This document shows positions 53,287-61,154 of a stretch of DNA of 64,000 bases, piece after piece (within the stretch, counting starts at the first letter, position 1; each line of letters opens with the position of its first letter). Both the position numbers and the translations under genes were made by a program. The notes under the pieces are model-generated. The model was not told where the DNA came from. It saw nothing but the letters and a program-made list of their open reading frames with translations, and made no database searches. Origin of the DNA: Ammoniphilus sp. YIM 78166 (lineage in GTDB: Bacteria; Bacillota; Bacilli; Aneurinibacillales; RAOX-1); NCBI RefSeq assembly GCF_004522215.1, contig NZ_SDLR01000003.1:62001-126000 (forward strand), in the 5' to 3' direction.

Positions 53287-53982
53287 TTGGCAAGACCACA
53301 CAGACCAAAACTTTATAAAGTTGGTACGGAAGCGGCAAACCCTCCGTACACCTTTATCAATAGAAAGGGAGCGTTGACCGGATTTGATATCGAGTTGTTC
53401 AATTGCGTAGCGCGTAAGGCTGGTTTAAACGTGCGGTATGTGCCTATGGCGTGGACATCACTGTTGGGCTCTCTTCGCTCAAGAAGAACCGATATCCTCG
53501 TATCATCTATTACCATAACGCTAGAAAGGGCAGCCTTAGTAGACTTCTCTAAACCCTACTTTCGAACAACGACCGCATTACTTGTGCCAAAGCATTCTTC
53601 TATTCGTTCGATAAATGATCTTCGCGGCAAGAGGGTGGGAGTCCAGGTTGCGACGATTACTTTGGATCAGCTTGAAAAATTCCTCGGAAAAAATAACCCC
53701 GGAATCGTGACCTTCCGGGATAACCCTGCAACTTTTCGCGCCCTCAGAAATGGATCTGTAGACGCCGTTGCAGCTGATCTTCACGTACTCCGCTACGTAC
53801 TCCGCACCAGTCGAACCGCAGCTTTTAAAATCGTCAGAGACTCGAGATTTGCCATAGATTTACACGGCTTTGCCGTTAGAAACGGTCATTGTTCCCTCCT
53901 AAAAAAGATCAATGTAGGCCTGAAAAGAACTATAGCAAGCGGAGAATGGACCCGCATATATCGAAAGTATTTCAGAAGATAA
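53287..53982 (+). CDS. Polar amino-acid-type binding protein (SBP_bac_3) without signal peptide
   Basis: 231 residues covering the complete SBP_bac_3 fold. Landmarks: KVGTEAANPPYTFINRKG, LTGFDIELFNCVARKAGL, ITITLERAALVDFSKPYF with the ligand-binding arginine, and INDLRGKRVGVQVAT. TTG 53287 follows AAGGAGATGG; the protein starts MARPHRPKLYKVG, so there is no signal peptide or lipobox. No permease or ATPase gene is adjacent. Arginine is about 12 percent by my count, unusual for this family. It would bind an amino acid inside the cell or spore. A good terminator follows at 54099. Confidence 0.85.
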   Translation: MARPHRPKLYKVGTEAANPPYTFINRKGALTGFDIELFNCVARKAGLNVRYVPMAWTSLLGSLRSRRTDILVSSITITLERAALVDFSKPYFRTTTALLVPKHSSIRSINDLRGKRVGVQVATITLDQLEKFLGKNNPGIVTFRDNPATFRALRNGSVDAVAADLHVLRYVLRTSRTAAFKIVRDSRFAIDLHGFAVRNGHCSLLKKINVGLKRTIASGEWTRIYRKYFRR

Positions 53983-54098
53983 ATAAGCTAGTAGAAGTGG
54001 GTTTCACAGTAGTCATAAGAAAACCAAACGTTGTGCTATCCCCATTTAAAAGAAACCCGGGGGATCATCTTCATAGCGATCAATAGTCCAGTACATTT

Positions 54099-54130
54099 AG
54101 CATCGGTGTCAGACCGATGCTCCTTTCTTT
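54099..54130 (+). terminator. Terminator after the amino-acid binding-protein gene
   Basis: AGCATCGGT and ACCGATGCT form a perfect 9-bp stem with a 5-base loop, followed by CCTTTCTTT. Confidence 0.68.
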
Positions 54131-54549
54131 GCAGGGATCCAAAAAGTTAATCTTCGGTATCACTTCATCAGACATTTCTCCTACACGATTGATCACCTTC
54201 ACTCTAAAGTATTTTCCTCCATGTTGACCATCCAGGATTCAAAGTGTTTCCATTTTTTATACAGCATGTTGATCATAAGGATGTTCACAGTCCCCATCAT
54301 CAATAGGGAGTTTCTGAAAGTGCTGCTAGCTTGTCCGTTTACTCTTTATGCATGTCACATTTAATAGATTTTGAGTCGATACATATAATAAAGCTTCTTT
54401 TATAGGGAGGTTTCGAAGTTGATTGACGCGTATTATTTTACTTTTAAGGAGGTCTGGTTCTTTGAAAGATCGATATATTTACCCAGCTGTAGTGCAGACC
54501 TTGCTCTGATCTATTATCTCGGACTGAGATTAAAAAGGGGGGTTCAAAC

Positions 54550-55488
54550 ATGAAAGATAAGATTGTATTGATTACAGGTGCCAACTCAGGAATCGGGAAA
54601 GCAGCTGCGTTGAAATTTGCAATGGAAGGCTACAAAGTGGTTATGGCTTGCCGTAACCTAGAGAGAAGTCGCGTTGCACAGGAAGAAATCATGAAGACGT
54701 CGAACAACGCGAACGTCAATCTGATGGAGCTAGATGTTTCCTCGTTTGAGTCTATACGTAGGTTTTGCGTCAATATTAAAGCCCAATACCCTCGTTTAGA
54801 CATACTGATACATAACGCCGCCTACCTCAATTATGGTGAAAAAGAATATAAGCTGAGCCCAGAACAGATTGAATTATCATTTGCAACGAATACTTTCGGC
54901 CCTTTTTTGATGACTCGTTTATTAGAAGACCATCTTGAGAAGTCTGATGACCCTAGAATCTTGAACGCTTGTACGACAAATATCAAACACTTCTTCGATC
55001 CGAAAAGGAAGATTGAATTTGATAACTTGCGCGGGGAATTACGGGAAACTAAGTCCTACCGTGTCTATAAAATGTATGGGGATTCAAAAATGGCGTTATT
55101 AATGCTGACCTTTAAATTCGCTGAGGTATTAAAGAGCCGGCGAATTAAAGTCAATGCCCTCGAAATCAACCGTGTCAAACTCTCAAAAGAGACGATTCAA
55201 AAGATGAGTCCGGTCTGGAGAATCCTTGGAATGGCGCAGAATCTGATTAATCCTTTGCCAGCCAGCATGGCGGAGAATTATTTCCGCATTTGCACATCAG
55301 AAGAATTCGGAAAGGTGAGTGGTCAGCTTTTTAATCATAAGCTGGAAATTGTTCAGCCAGCGAAAAGCACCAAAGGTCTTGCGCAAGTAAAAAACATTTT
55401 GGGATCAGGTAGTTATCCGCCGTATGCGGCTCGTACTGAGAATATAGAAAAAATATGGAGCTTAAGCATGTCGTTTACGGAAGAATAA
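54550..55488 (+). CDS. Short-chain dehydrogenase (retinol-dehydrogenase-like), copy 1
   Basis: NAD(P)-dependent SDR of 312 residues. TGANSGIGKAAALKFAMEGY binds the nucleotide, HNAAYLNYG holds the NAA structural motif and YKMYGDSKMALL holds the YxxSK catalytic pair. The larger-than-usual C-terminal half resembles retinol dehydrogenase/protochlorophyllide-reductase-like SDRs. A purine-rich AAAAAGGGGGG precedes the ATG by seven bases. It has its own terminator. Copy 2 (61784-62722) differs at 12 of 312 residues by my count. Substrate unknown. Confidence 0.9.
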   Translation: MKDKIVLITGANSGIGKAAALKFAMEGYKVVMACRNLERSRVAQEEIMKTSNNANVNLMELDVSSFESIRRFCVNIKAQYPRLDILIHNAAYLNYGEKEYKLSPEQIELSFATNTFGPFLMTRLLEDHLEKSDDPRILNACTTNIKHFFDPKRKIEFDNLRGELRETKSYRVYKMYGDSKMALLMLTFKFAEVLKSRRIKVNALEINRVKLSKETIQKMSPVWRILGMAQNLINPLPASMAENYFRICTSEEFGKVSGQLFNHKLEIVQPAKSTKGLAQVKNILGSGSYPPYAARTENIEKIWSLSMSFTEE

Positions 55489-55572
55489 GAGTCGCCATGG
55501 GAAAAGCTCTGAGCTTTACCTTGTAAAAAGGGAACTGTCAATTAAGCCCTCAAGTCACTTCAAAACATAAAG

Positions 55573-55605
55573 AACCTATCCAACATCAGTTTGGATAGGT
55601 TTTTC
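55573..55605 (+). terminator. Terminator of SDR copy 1
   Basis: AACCTATCCAA pairs perfectly with TTGGATAGGTT around a 7-base loop, followed by TTTT. The same hairpin ends copy 2. Confidence 0.85.
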
Positions 55606-55746
55606 TCCTTTTCGGATCTACCCCAGCAGTACATCAGGATATAGCGTAGTTATTGCATAGATCCATACCAAATTGAGTTGGTGTATCCACAATTTGGATA
55701 TATAATGAATGAAATAACAACTCTTGTAAAGAAAGGATGATTGGAT

Positions 55747-56121
55747 ATGAAGACTTCGCTTAAAGAGAAGGCGGTGTCGTTTTTAAAATCGGTGGCGTCG
55801 GGGGAAGTACGCGAAGCATACGAGAGATACATCGGACCTGGTTTCCGCCACCACAATCCCTTTTTCCGTGGAGATGCTGAATCTCTAATGCTCGCAATGG
55901 AAGAGAGTGCCGCCATGAATCCTCACAAAATACTTGAGGTCAAACGTGCTATTGAAGAGGGTGATATCGTTGCGGTTCACTCCCATGTGAAGCAAAGGCA
56001 AGACGATATAGGAGGAGCAGTGGTCCATATCTTTCGCTTCCATAACGACCTTATCGTCGAATTTTGGGATGTGGGACAGCCCATACCGGAGGATTCCCCC
56101 AATGAGAATGGCGTGTTCTGA
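55747..56121 (+). CDS. SnoaL/NTF2-like protein
   Basis: 124-residue protein of the SnoaL-like polyketide-cyclase/NTF2 fold, of the group whose members read VASGEVREAYERYIGPGFRHHNPFF. A second conserved stretch is VAVHSHVKQRQ with VVHIFRFHNDLIVEFWDVGQ. AAGGATG about eight bases upstream favours ATG 55747 over TTG 55741. Most such proteins in Bacillales are of unknown function. It is monocistronic. Confidence 0.85.
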   Translation: MKTSLKEKAVSFLKSVASGEVREAYERYIGPGFRHHNPFFRGDAESLMLAMEESAAMNPHKILEVKRAIEEGDIVAVHSHVKQRQDDIGGAVVHIFRFHNDLIVEFWDVGQPIPEDSPNENGVF

Positions 56122-56136
56122 GGTAAATATTACACG

Positions 56137-56165
56137 TTTTGTGGATACCCCCTCAAGTAGGAGAC
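56137..56165 (+). repeat. Dispersed short motif, copy 3 of 4
   Basis: GTGGATACCCCCTCAAGTAG GAGAC just ahead of the DUF1572 gene ribosome site. It is closest to the copy at 59006-59034 (both preceded by TACACG). Confidence 0.55.
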
Positions 56166-56181
56166 ATCCGGGAGGAATAGT

Positions 56182-56682
56182 ATGAGCATTGGAGCCGAAT
56201 ATTTGGAAGTGGTAAAAGCAAGGTTTTTAGACATGAAGAAAACAGCGGAAAAAGCGTTCGAACAATTATCAGAAGAAGAATTGTTCTGGTCTCTAAATGA
56301 AGATTCAAATAGTATTGTAATCATTGTTAAGCATATAAGTGGTAATATGGTTTCCCGATGGACTGATTTCTTTACAACCGATGGAGAAAAGTCATTTAGA
56401 AATAGGGATGAAGAATTTGTTAGTGATGTAACCACAAGAGTTGAAATGTTGGAATTATGGGATGCAGGTTGGAATGTATTTTTATCTACCTTGAATGATA
56501 TTGGTGAAGAGGACTTATTAAAGACCATTACTATTCGGAACGAGCCTCATACGGTTATCCAAGCAATAGAGAGGCAGATGTTTCATTATTCATACCATAT
56601 AGGGCAAATTGTCTATATTGCTAAAGGCTTGAAATCTAGCGATTGGAAGACGCTAACTATACCACGAAAAAAAACTAAGTGA
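56182..56682 (+). CDS. DUF1572/DinB-like four-helix protein
   Basis: 166-residue helical protein of the DinB superfamily (DUF1572). Three metal-binding histidines are visible: in IIVKHISGN and in MFHYSYHIGQIVY. Relatives include YfiT/BSTHII-type metal-dependent transferases for thiols such as bacillithiol. GGGAGG precedes ATG 56182. Function in this strain is unknown. Confidence 0.85.
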   Translation: MSIGAEYLEVVKARFLDMKKTAEKAFEQLSEEELFWSLNEDSNSIVIIVKHISGNMVSRWTDFFTTDGEKSFRNRDEEFVSDVTTRVEMLELWDAGWNVFLSTLNDIGEEDLLKTITIRNEPHTVIQAIERQMFHYSYHIGQIVYIAKGLKSSDWKTLTIPRKKTK

Positions 56683-56784
56683 TTATTCATCTGCGGGACG
56701 TTAACTTCGGAGCAGGCGGTCATGGCTGCTCATTTTTCATTATTTAGAGGGGTCAGTGAAAATTACTACGTATTGATATATTGA

Positions 56785-57633
56785 ATTGGGCCAATATACG
56801 GTGCCCATTTCAACGGTAGAACAATGTTGACAATAGGATCGTTAACCGTAGACTTTATCAATCTAAGTCCCTATTTGTTTGTGATTGCATTAGGAGGAAT
56901 GATATCCAAATGGAATTGGAATCAGCCAAAAGGATTTCTCAAATTAATTTCTTTGCTATTTCTCCCTAGTTTGATGTATTTTATGTCTTCATCGATGTTT
57001 TCAAATTTTATCTTTCTTATTTGTTTTTTAGTCCTTTTCGCTGCATCTCAAGCAACTCGTAAACAAAAACAACAAATGATTGCATTCTGTAGTCTTGGTT
57101 TTGGAATGACATGTTTCTATTTTACGATTTCAGCACCTTACAGATTGGATAGACTAACTATTTTCTTAAATCCATATAAAGATCCATTTACTAGTGGGTG
57201 GCACTATATACAATCAATAGAAGCTATTTCTTCCGCTGGACTCTGGGGACTTGGATTATCTTCGGCCTACAAGACTCTTCCGTATCCATACTCCGAATTC
57301 GTCTTTACATACCTTATTTATGCATTTGGTTGGGTTTCTGGAGCAATCTTGTTTGGATTAGCCATTCTCTTTATCCTAAAGCTAGGTACCATTTCAAATT
57401 AGCTAAATGACTTATTTGGAAGTTTAGTCATTAAAGGAATGCTAACCATCTTTTCAATCAAATTTATGTGGAGTATGCTAATGTCATTTAGTTTTGTACC
57501 GGTCATTGAGATAGGTCTACCCTTTATCAGTCATGGTGGTTCAGAATTTGTAATCCAAATGATGGCTGTAGGTATAGTATTAAGTATCTATCGCAGGAAA
57601 GATCTAATCATCTACAGATCGTCGAATATTTAG
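56785..57633 (+). pseudogene. FtsW/RodA/SpoVE-family remnant with in-frame stop
   Basis: An uninterrupted frame apart from one TAG at 57400-57402 encodes the last two thirds of a SEDS-family protein. GPIYGAHFN near the start resembles the loop before helix 6. RLDRLTIFLNPYKDPFTSGW and IQSIEAISSAGLWGLGLSSA are the diagnostic central motifs. After the stop, the same frame goes on to GLPFISHGGSEFVIQMMAVG, the diagnostic final motif. The N-terminal third is missing behind a TGA. So it is a decayed gene, unless the stop is read through. Confidence 0.75.
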
Positions 57634-57649
57634 ATTATTATTTTGGCTT

Positions 57650-57940
57650 GTTGTGAACTACTCGCCATTGAAATGGCAGAGCTTCTCGGTTCAACGAGTC
57701 ACCCACGTTGCGCTCTCCCCGAAGGCTCGTTCCGAACCTATGAAAGTTGAAATAGCGTCCATTCGCTACACAGGAATCATTTTACGGTCAGACTGTTTTC
57801 CTCTGACCAACCCATAATGATTCGGTTATCAAAGAACATACGTTCTAATGTAAATTATACCATGTTTTGTCCTGCAATCCCACAAGGGGATTTCGACAAA
57901 AGCGGCCTTTCATCTCTCCTCTGAAGAGGTAGAGGCTTCC
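57650..57940 (-). mobile_element. tnpB-less IS200/IS605-like element, copy 1
   Basis: On the minus strand the element begins with GTCGAAATCCCCTTGTGGGA, runs through ACATGGTATAAT (an extended -10 promoter box), a pairable GAATCAT...ATGATTC segment, and ends with two hairpins: CTCG-TTGAAC-CGAG and GCCATT-TC-AATGGC, then GAGTAGTTCAC. That end is the usual right end of IS605-type elements, from which the guide-RNA scaffold of TnpB is made. No transposase or tnpB frame is present. A second copy is at 63370-63775. Confidence 0.6.
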
Positions 57941-58149
57941 CGTCCGCAAATCCTAAAACAGGCCTTTTTTGTTGTTGAGGAAATTATATGATGGATGGTT
58001 CTGTGGATAAGTCAAGAAACCGCGCCTGATTCGGACAGAGAGGGCAAGGAGAGCTCAAGAGCGATTTTGTTCCTCCTTTATTGAAACCTTCTAACACATG
58101 GAAACGTATTAAAAGGATTGGTAAATCCAAAGGAGGTGGGTGGTGAAAA

Positions 58150-58554
58150 ATGAGGAAAGTTGGGCGCATCCTTATCACTGTGGTATTTATCATATTCCTT
58201 TACAATTTTTTCTCACCTATTTTAACAAGTGGAGTTTATGTGAGTGGATGGGGTTCTAGTTCAAAACAACCCACTCCTCCTGAGAAATTACAGGAAATTA
58301 AATTTGATGCAACAGTTATTAATGAAAGAAGTTATCCCGTATTTATATCGAATGTAGAAGCATTATTTAATGATTCAGTTAAGGATAATTTTGTACGGGG
58401 CGACCAAAAAGTGCGGATAAACCAATGGTTAAAACCTGGTGAAACCAAAGAGATTAATGGAGAATGGGTGTTTGATACCACGGGGATTAAGGAGAAAAAT
58501 ATTATGCAAGTTTCGAATTGTGTTTATTTAAAGGTAAACAAATTCCCTTTTTGA
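58150..58554 (+). CDS. Uncharacterised membrane-anchored protein
   Basis: 134 residues: one N-terminal hydrophobic helix (about 7-28) as signal or anchor, then an extracytoplasmic part with beta-rich segments IKFDATVINERSYPVFISNV and LKPGETKEINGEWVF, which looks like a small immunoglobulin-like fold. AAAGGAGGTG at 58128-58137 is strong but 12 bases from the ATG. No family recognised. Confidence 0.65.
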   Translation: MRKVGRILITVVFIIFLYNFFSPILTSGVYVSGWGSSSKQPTPPEKLQEIKFDATVINERSYPVFISNVEALFNDSVKDNFVRGDQKVRINQWLKPGETKEINGEWVFDTTGIKEKNIMQVSNCVYLKVNKFPF

Positions 58555-58650
58555 GCTGTTACGAACGAGGATCGATAGCGGGGGAAAGAGATCGCATCAT
58601 TCCCTGCTATTTGCTTCGGTAAAGGAGCAGCATAGTTCAATCATATTTAA

Positions 58651-58835
58651 AAGGACATACGATCCGCTATTTGAGTTGAGAAGGGGAGGTTCTCGATAAT
58701 AGCGGACATTGGTTCCGTTAATCCTTCATTTTAGGGGATATTCTCTTGAATTTTGATGAAATAAGGGAACGTATGTCCGTGAACCCCTGTAAAATGAGGT
58801 TTTTAAGAAAATCGCGGATTCTATGTCCTCATGGT
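58651..58835 (+). repeat. Dispersed GCGGACAT/GTTCC-type repeat
   Basis: Related units alternate in orientation: GGACATACGATCCGCTATTT, AATAGCGGACATTGGTTCCG, AAGGGAACGTATGTCCGTGA and TCGCGGATTCTATGTCC. This style of noncoding repeat occurs in many Paenibacillus-like genomes. No coding capacity; no known role. Confidence 0.6.
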
Positions 58836-59005
58836 TTAATGATCTGCATATTATTCACCAAACGGAGATCGATAGTTCGATAAATAAGGCTGCATCTGGT
58901 AGTCTTTTTTTGTTCCGCTCAAGGACAGGACTGCGGAATAGCAATCAAAGAGAAATCTGGCAGATGTAATATTCTATAATGGAAATTAACTTTCGTTCCC
59001 TACAC

Positions 59006-59034
59006 GCTTCGGGGATACCTCCTAAAGTGGAGGA
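59006..59034 (+). repeat. Dispersed short motif, copy 4 of 4
   Basis: CGCTTCGGGGATACCTCCTA then AAGTGGAGG, just beyond the stop of the minus-strand lipoprotein gene. The CCTCC and GGAGG parts can pair. Confidence 0.5.
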
Positions 59035-59053
59035 ATCAAGGATAGCCTCACAG

Positions 59054-59449
59054 CTAACCTTGATTCGTAATCCAATTCAACATAATTTTTTCTTCTTTAT
59101 CTTTCCATTTGACGACAAGTTCCACAACTTCACCGCCAATGATAGGTGAGGTAGGACCGACCGCTATTTCTTCAAGGACACCATTATCGGATAAAGTTCC
59201 GTTTCCTCTGAATTCACCATATGGGTAATCTACTTCAAAACGAACCTCACCAACGGCATCCGCTGGATCTTCGTCAATATAGGTTAAAACCAAGGAAGAT
59301 TTTTCTTCTTCGCCATCTTGTTTAATAAAATATTGAGCGATCCAGGAATCCCCTTCTCCTTCAAACACAATTCTCGAGTCTCCCGACGAGCATCCCCCCG
59401 AACTGAGTAGGAGTAATAACATCTGGGATAAAATCAATAGTCTTTTCAA
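59054..59449 (-). CDS. Uncharacterised lipoprotein
   Basis: 131-residue lipoprotein. The signal peptide MKRLLILSQMLLLLLSSGGC ends in a lipobox with Cys20. The mature part is short, acidic and beta-rich (DSWIAQYFIKQDGEEEKSSL, GEVRFEVDYPYGEF). AAGGAGG upstream on the minus strand sets the start. No family recognised. Confidence 0.75.
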   Translation of the reverse strand: MKRLLILSQMLLLLLSSGGCSSGDSRIVFEGEGDSWIAQYFIKQDGEEEKSSLVLTYIDEDPADAVGEVRFEVDYPYGEFRGNGTLSDNGVLEEIAVGPTSPIIGGEVVELVVKWKDKEEKIMLNWITNQG

Positions 59450-59759
59450 GTTGAAACCTCCTTGAGAATCATATTCGTTTCAGGGTAACATGAATCGTTC
59501 AGGAGTGAAACCTTTCTGAAGAAATTGTAATGCGATTTTAATGAAGATGTAAAGCTCATGTTACATTCAACGAAGGGTATTACAAAAACCAGAGGTATTT
59601 TACTTAGCACGAATGACCGTCAACGGCAAAGCGCTTCGAGCTTTACGATAACGTCCATGAGAAGACAAGCTCATTAGGCAGGGGACGGAATATTGAACAA
59701 CTGCACCTTTCATACTATCCTTTAATTTATAGATTACTCATTATTTCGGGAGGAATGAG
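59450..59759. other. Intergenic region with a small dispersed string
   Basis: 310 bases between divergent genes. GTCAACGGCAAAGC and GCTTTACGATAACGTCC near 59618-59652 resemble TTAACGGCAAAGTGCTTTAC GATAACG at 22418-22444, another short dispersed string. Promoters for both genes are presumably here. Confidence 0.35.
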
Positions 59760-60200
59760 ATGGATATTGTTCATTGTCTTAGCAATAAAAAAGTCAGAGT
59801 AAAGGAAATACCAAAATGGGGGGCTTATCTACGAAAGCAGTGGGAAGATCAATTTGCTAGTCACATGAGCTATGAAGAAAAGAAATCCATTTATTTATTT
59901 GATCACGGTGGCGCCTGTGGTTATTTATGGCACTTATTTAGTTATGGGAAAAAGGACTGCTTAAAGGAAGGAAATGCGGAAGAGGCGTTTAATCTTGAAC
60001 CAAAGAATACTTGTTATGTCTTCTACCAGCATTCAGATGATGCGTTAATTCTTGAGAATGCTTTATTGCTTGCTGCTGATGATCTTACAAACGAAACGGA
60101 TATCTATGTTGTGGATAAAGAGTTTACCTGGACTTATGTCAAAACACATGAAACCGGATGGTGTGGTCCATACTTTAGTTGGAAAAGCGGGAGGCTATAA
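59760..60200 (+). CDS. DUF4275 family protein
   Basis: 146-residue cytoplasmic protein of DUF4275 (Bacillales). The diagnostic C-terminal part reads DIYVVDKEFTWTYVKTHETG followed by GPYFSW; the N-terminal WGAYLRKQWEDQFASH also fits. GGGAGG precedes ATG 59760. Proteins of this family often lie alone among accessory genes and may be immunity proteins; no function is proven. Confidence 0.82.
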   Translation: MDIVHCLSNKKVRVKEIPKWGAYLRKQWEDQFASHMSYEEKKSIYLFDHGGACGYLWHLFSYGKKDCLKEGNAEEAFNLEPKNTCYVFYQHSDDALILENALLLAADDLTNETDIYVVDKEFTWTYVKTHETGWCGPYFSWKSGRL

Positions 60201-60458
60201 GTTCTATCGTAAAAAAATTTTTAGTATATTTCCATTCCTGCTATACATCAAGGGAGAAGATAAATGTTTTGCCACCCACAGCCGATCTTGTTTGCAGAGA
60301 GCCAAAGAGGGCAAAACAAATGACCGAACGATTGGAGTGGGCGAAAGGAGGGGCTACTTGCCAGTTGGTTCCGATTGGCTTTCCAGCCGTGGCTGACTCG
60401 AAATTGAAATCTCCTTTGAAGCTCTTGTTAACACATTGATTGTATCTTCATGATAAAA
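60201..60458 (+). other. Gene-poor stretch with possible remnant
   Basis: A 39-codon frame from ATG 60319 (MTERLEWAKGGATCQLVPIG) to 60438 has protein-like codons but no ribosome site; it may be a fragment of a lost gene. Nothing else is recognisable before the terminator. Confidence 0.3.
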
Positions 60459-60511
60459 GAGGCTGTCCCCAAAAGTCGGTTTAGCTAAACTTTTGAGGGT
60501 CAGCCTTTTTT
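60459..60511 (+). terminator. Strong rho-independent terminator
   Basis: GAGGCTG-CCC-AAAAGT pairs with ACTTTT-GAGGG-TCAGCCT, with minor mismatches, followed by TTTTT. It would end transcription from the DUF4275 side. Confidence 0.8.
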
Positions 60512-60519
60512 AACAGAAT

Positions 60520-60770
60520 AAGAAAGTATAAACTTATTCGAGTTATCCACCTTATTCTGCACAAAAAACTTCGGTCAATACCCCTTCCAGATTTCAAGTA
60601 GCCGCAACGGTAGATACCCTCAAAGGTATGGGCATAACCTCTGTCAAAAGTAGTCGAACTGGATTGGCTTCCTTTCAATTGTCTCGTAATAGAAAAGATA
60701 TTCGGGCGGACCCCTATGGAGTGTTTATCCTTCAAGCATATAGTATATCAACGAGATCAAAGGGAGTGGG
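60520..60770 (+). other. Protein-like frame without start
   Basis: A frame open from about 60529 reads SVNTPSRFQVAATVDTLKGM and SSRTGLASFQLSRNRKDIRA and runs past the start of the lectin-like gene. It has no start codon with a ribosome site and no recognised family. It may be the tail of a lost gene or chance. Confidence 0.3.
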
Positions 60771-60773
60771 AGT

Positions 60774-61154
60774 ATGTCAGTTAGAGTTTTATTGCCCCTT
60801 AACACAACCGTTTTCATTCATGCTTATACCAACGCCTTATTTGTTCAAAGAATCACTTTGATAGCCCCTGATGGAAGAAGAAGAATTTTTCAAGGCTCTG
60901 GGGAAGGGAACATTATTGGCTCTTTTGTATTTCATACACCGTCGAGGAGACAGGGTGCCCAAGTCTTTCCGGTGAAAGTAAGGATGGAGTTTTCCAGTGA
61001 CGGCGGCAGAACTTTTACGCGATCTCGAGTAATTCAAGATCGGGTGAAATTTTCAAGGGTTCCCTTTAAAGTAATAGGTGTTTTCGCTGAAGATGCAGAA
61101 GACGAGGACTTTAATGATGCTATCGTTACATTTTCCTTTCGTAGACCCATCTAG
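60774..61154 (+). CDS. LecB/PA-IIL-like calcium lectin-fold protein
   Basis: 126 residues aligning along their whole length with the fucose/mannose lectin LecB (PA-IIL) of Pseudomonas aeruginosa. The C-terminal calcium loop EDAEDEDFNDAIVTFSF matches LecB EDGTDNDYNDAVV, with every acidic/amide ligand conserved (E, D, D, N, D), and the N-terminal ANS-type asparagine appears in HAYTNALF. Differences: the sugar-specificity loop (SSG in LecB) is replaced by ALF, and the C-terminus is R-R-P-I rather than the LecB glycine whose carboxylate binds calcium. It lacks a signal peptide. GGGAGTGGGAG precedes the ATG. So it probably keeps the fold and calcium sites, with altered or lost sugar binding. Confidence 0.78.
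   Translation: MSVRVLLPLNTTVFIHAYTNALFVQRITLIAPDGRRRIFQGSGEGNIIGSFVFHTPSRRQGAQVFPVKVRMEFSSDGGRTFTRSRVIQDRVKFSRVPFKVIGVFAEDAEDEDFNDAIVTFSFRRPI

Larger units (their letters stand above)
54312..55605 (+). repeat. Duplicated SDR segment, copy 1
   Basis: Leader (TGTCCGTTTACTCTTTATG onward), the SDR gene and its terminator recur at 61251-62813. The coding parts are almost identical; the leaders are alike only in two blocks (54312-54445 and 54495-54549) because copy 2 carries extra DNA between them. Confidence 0.88.
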
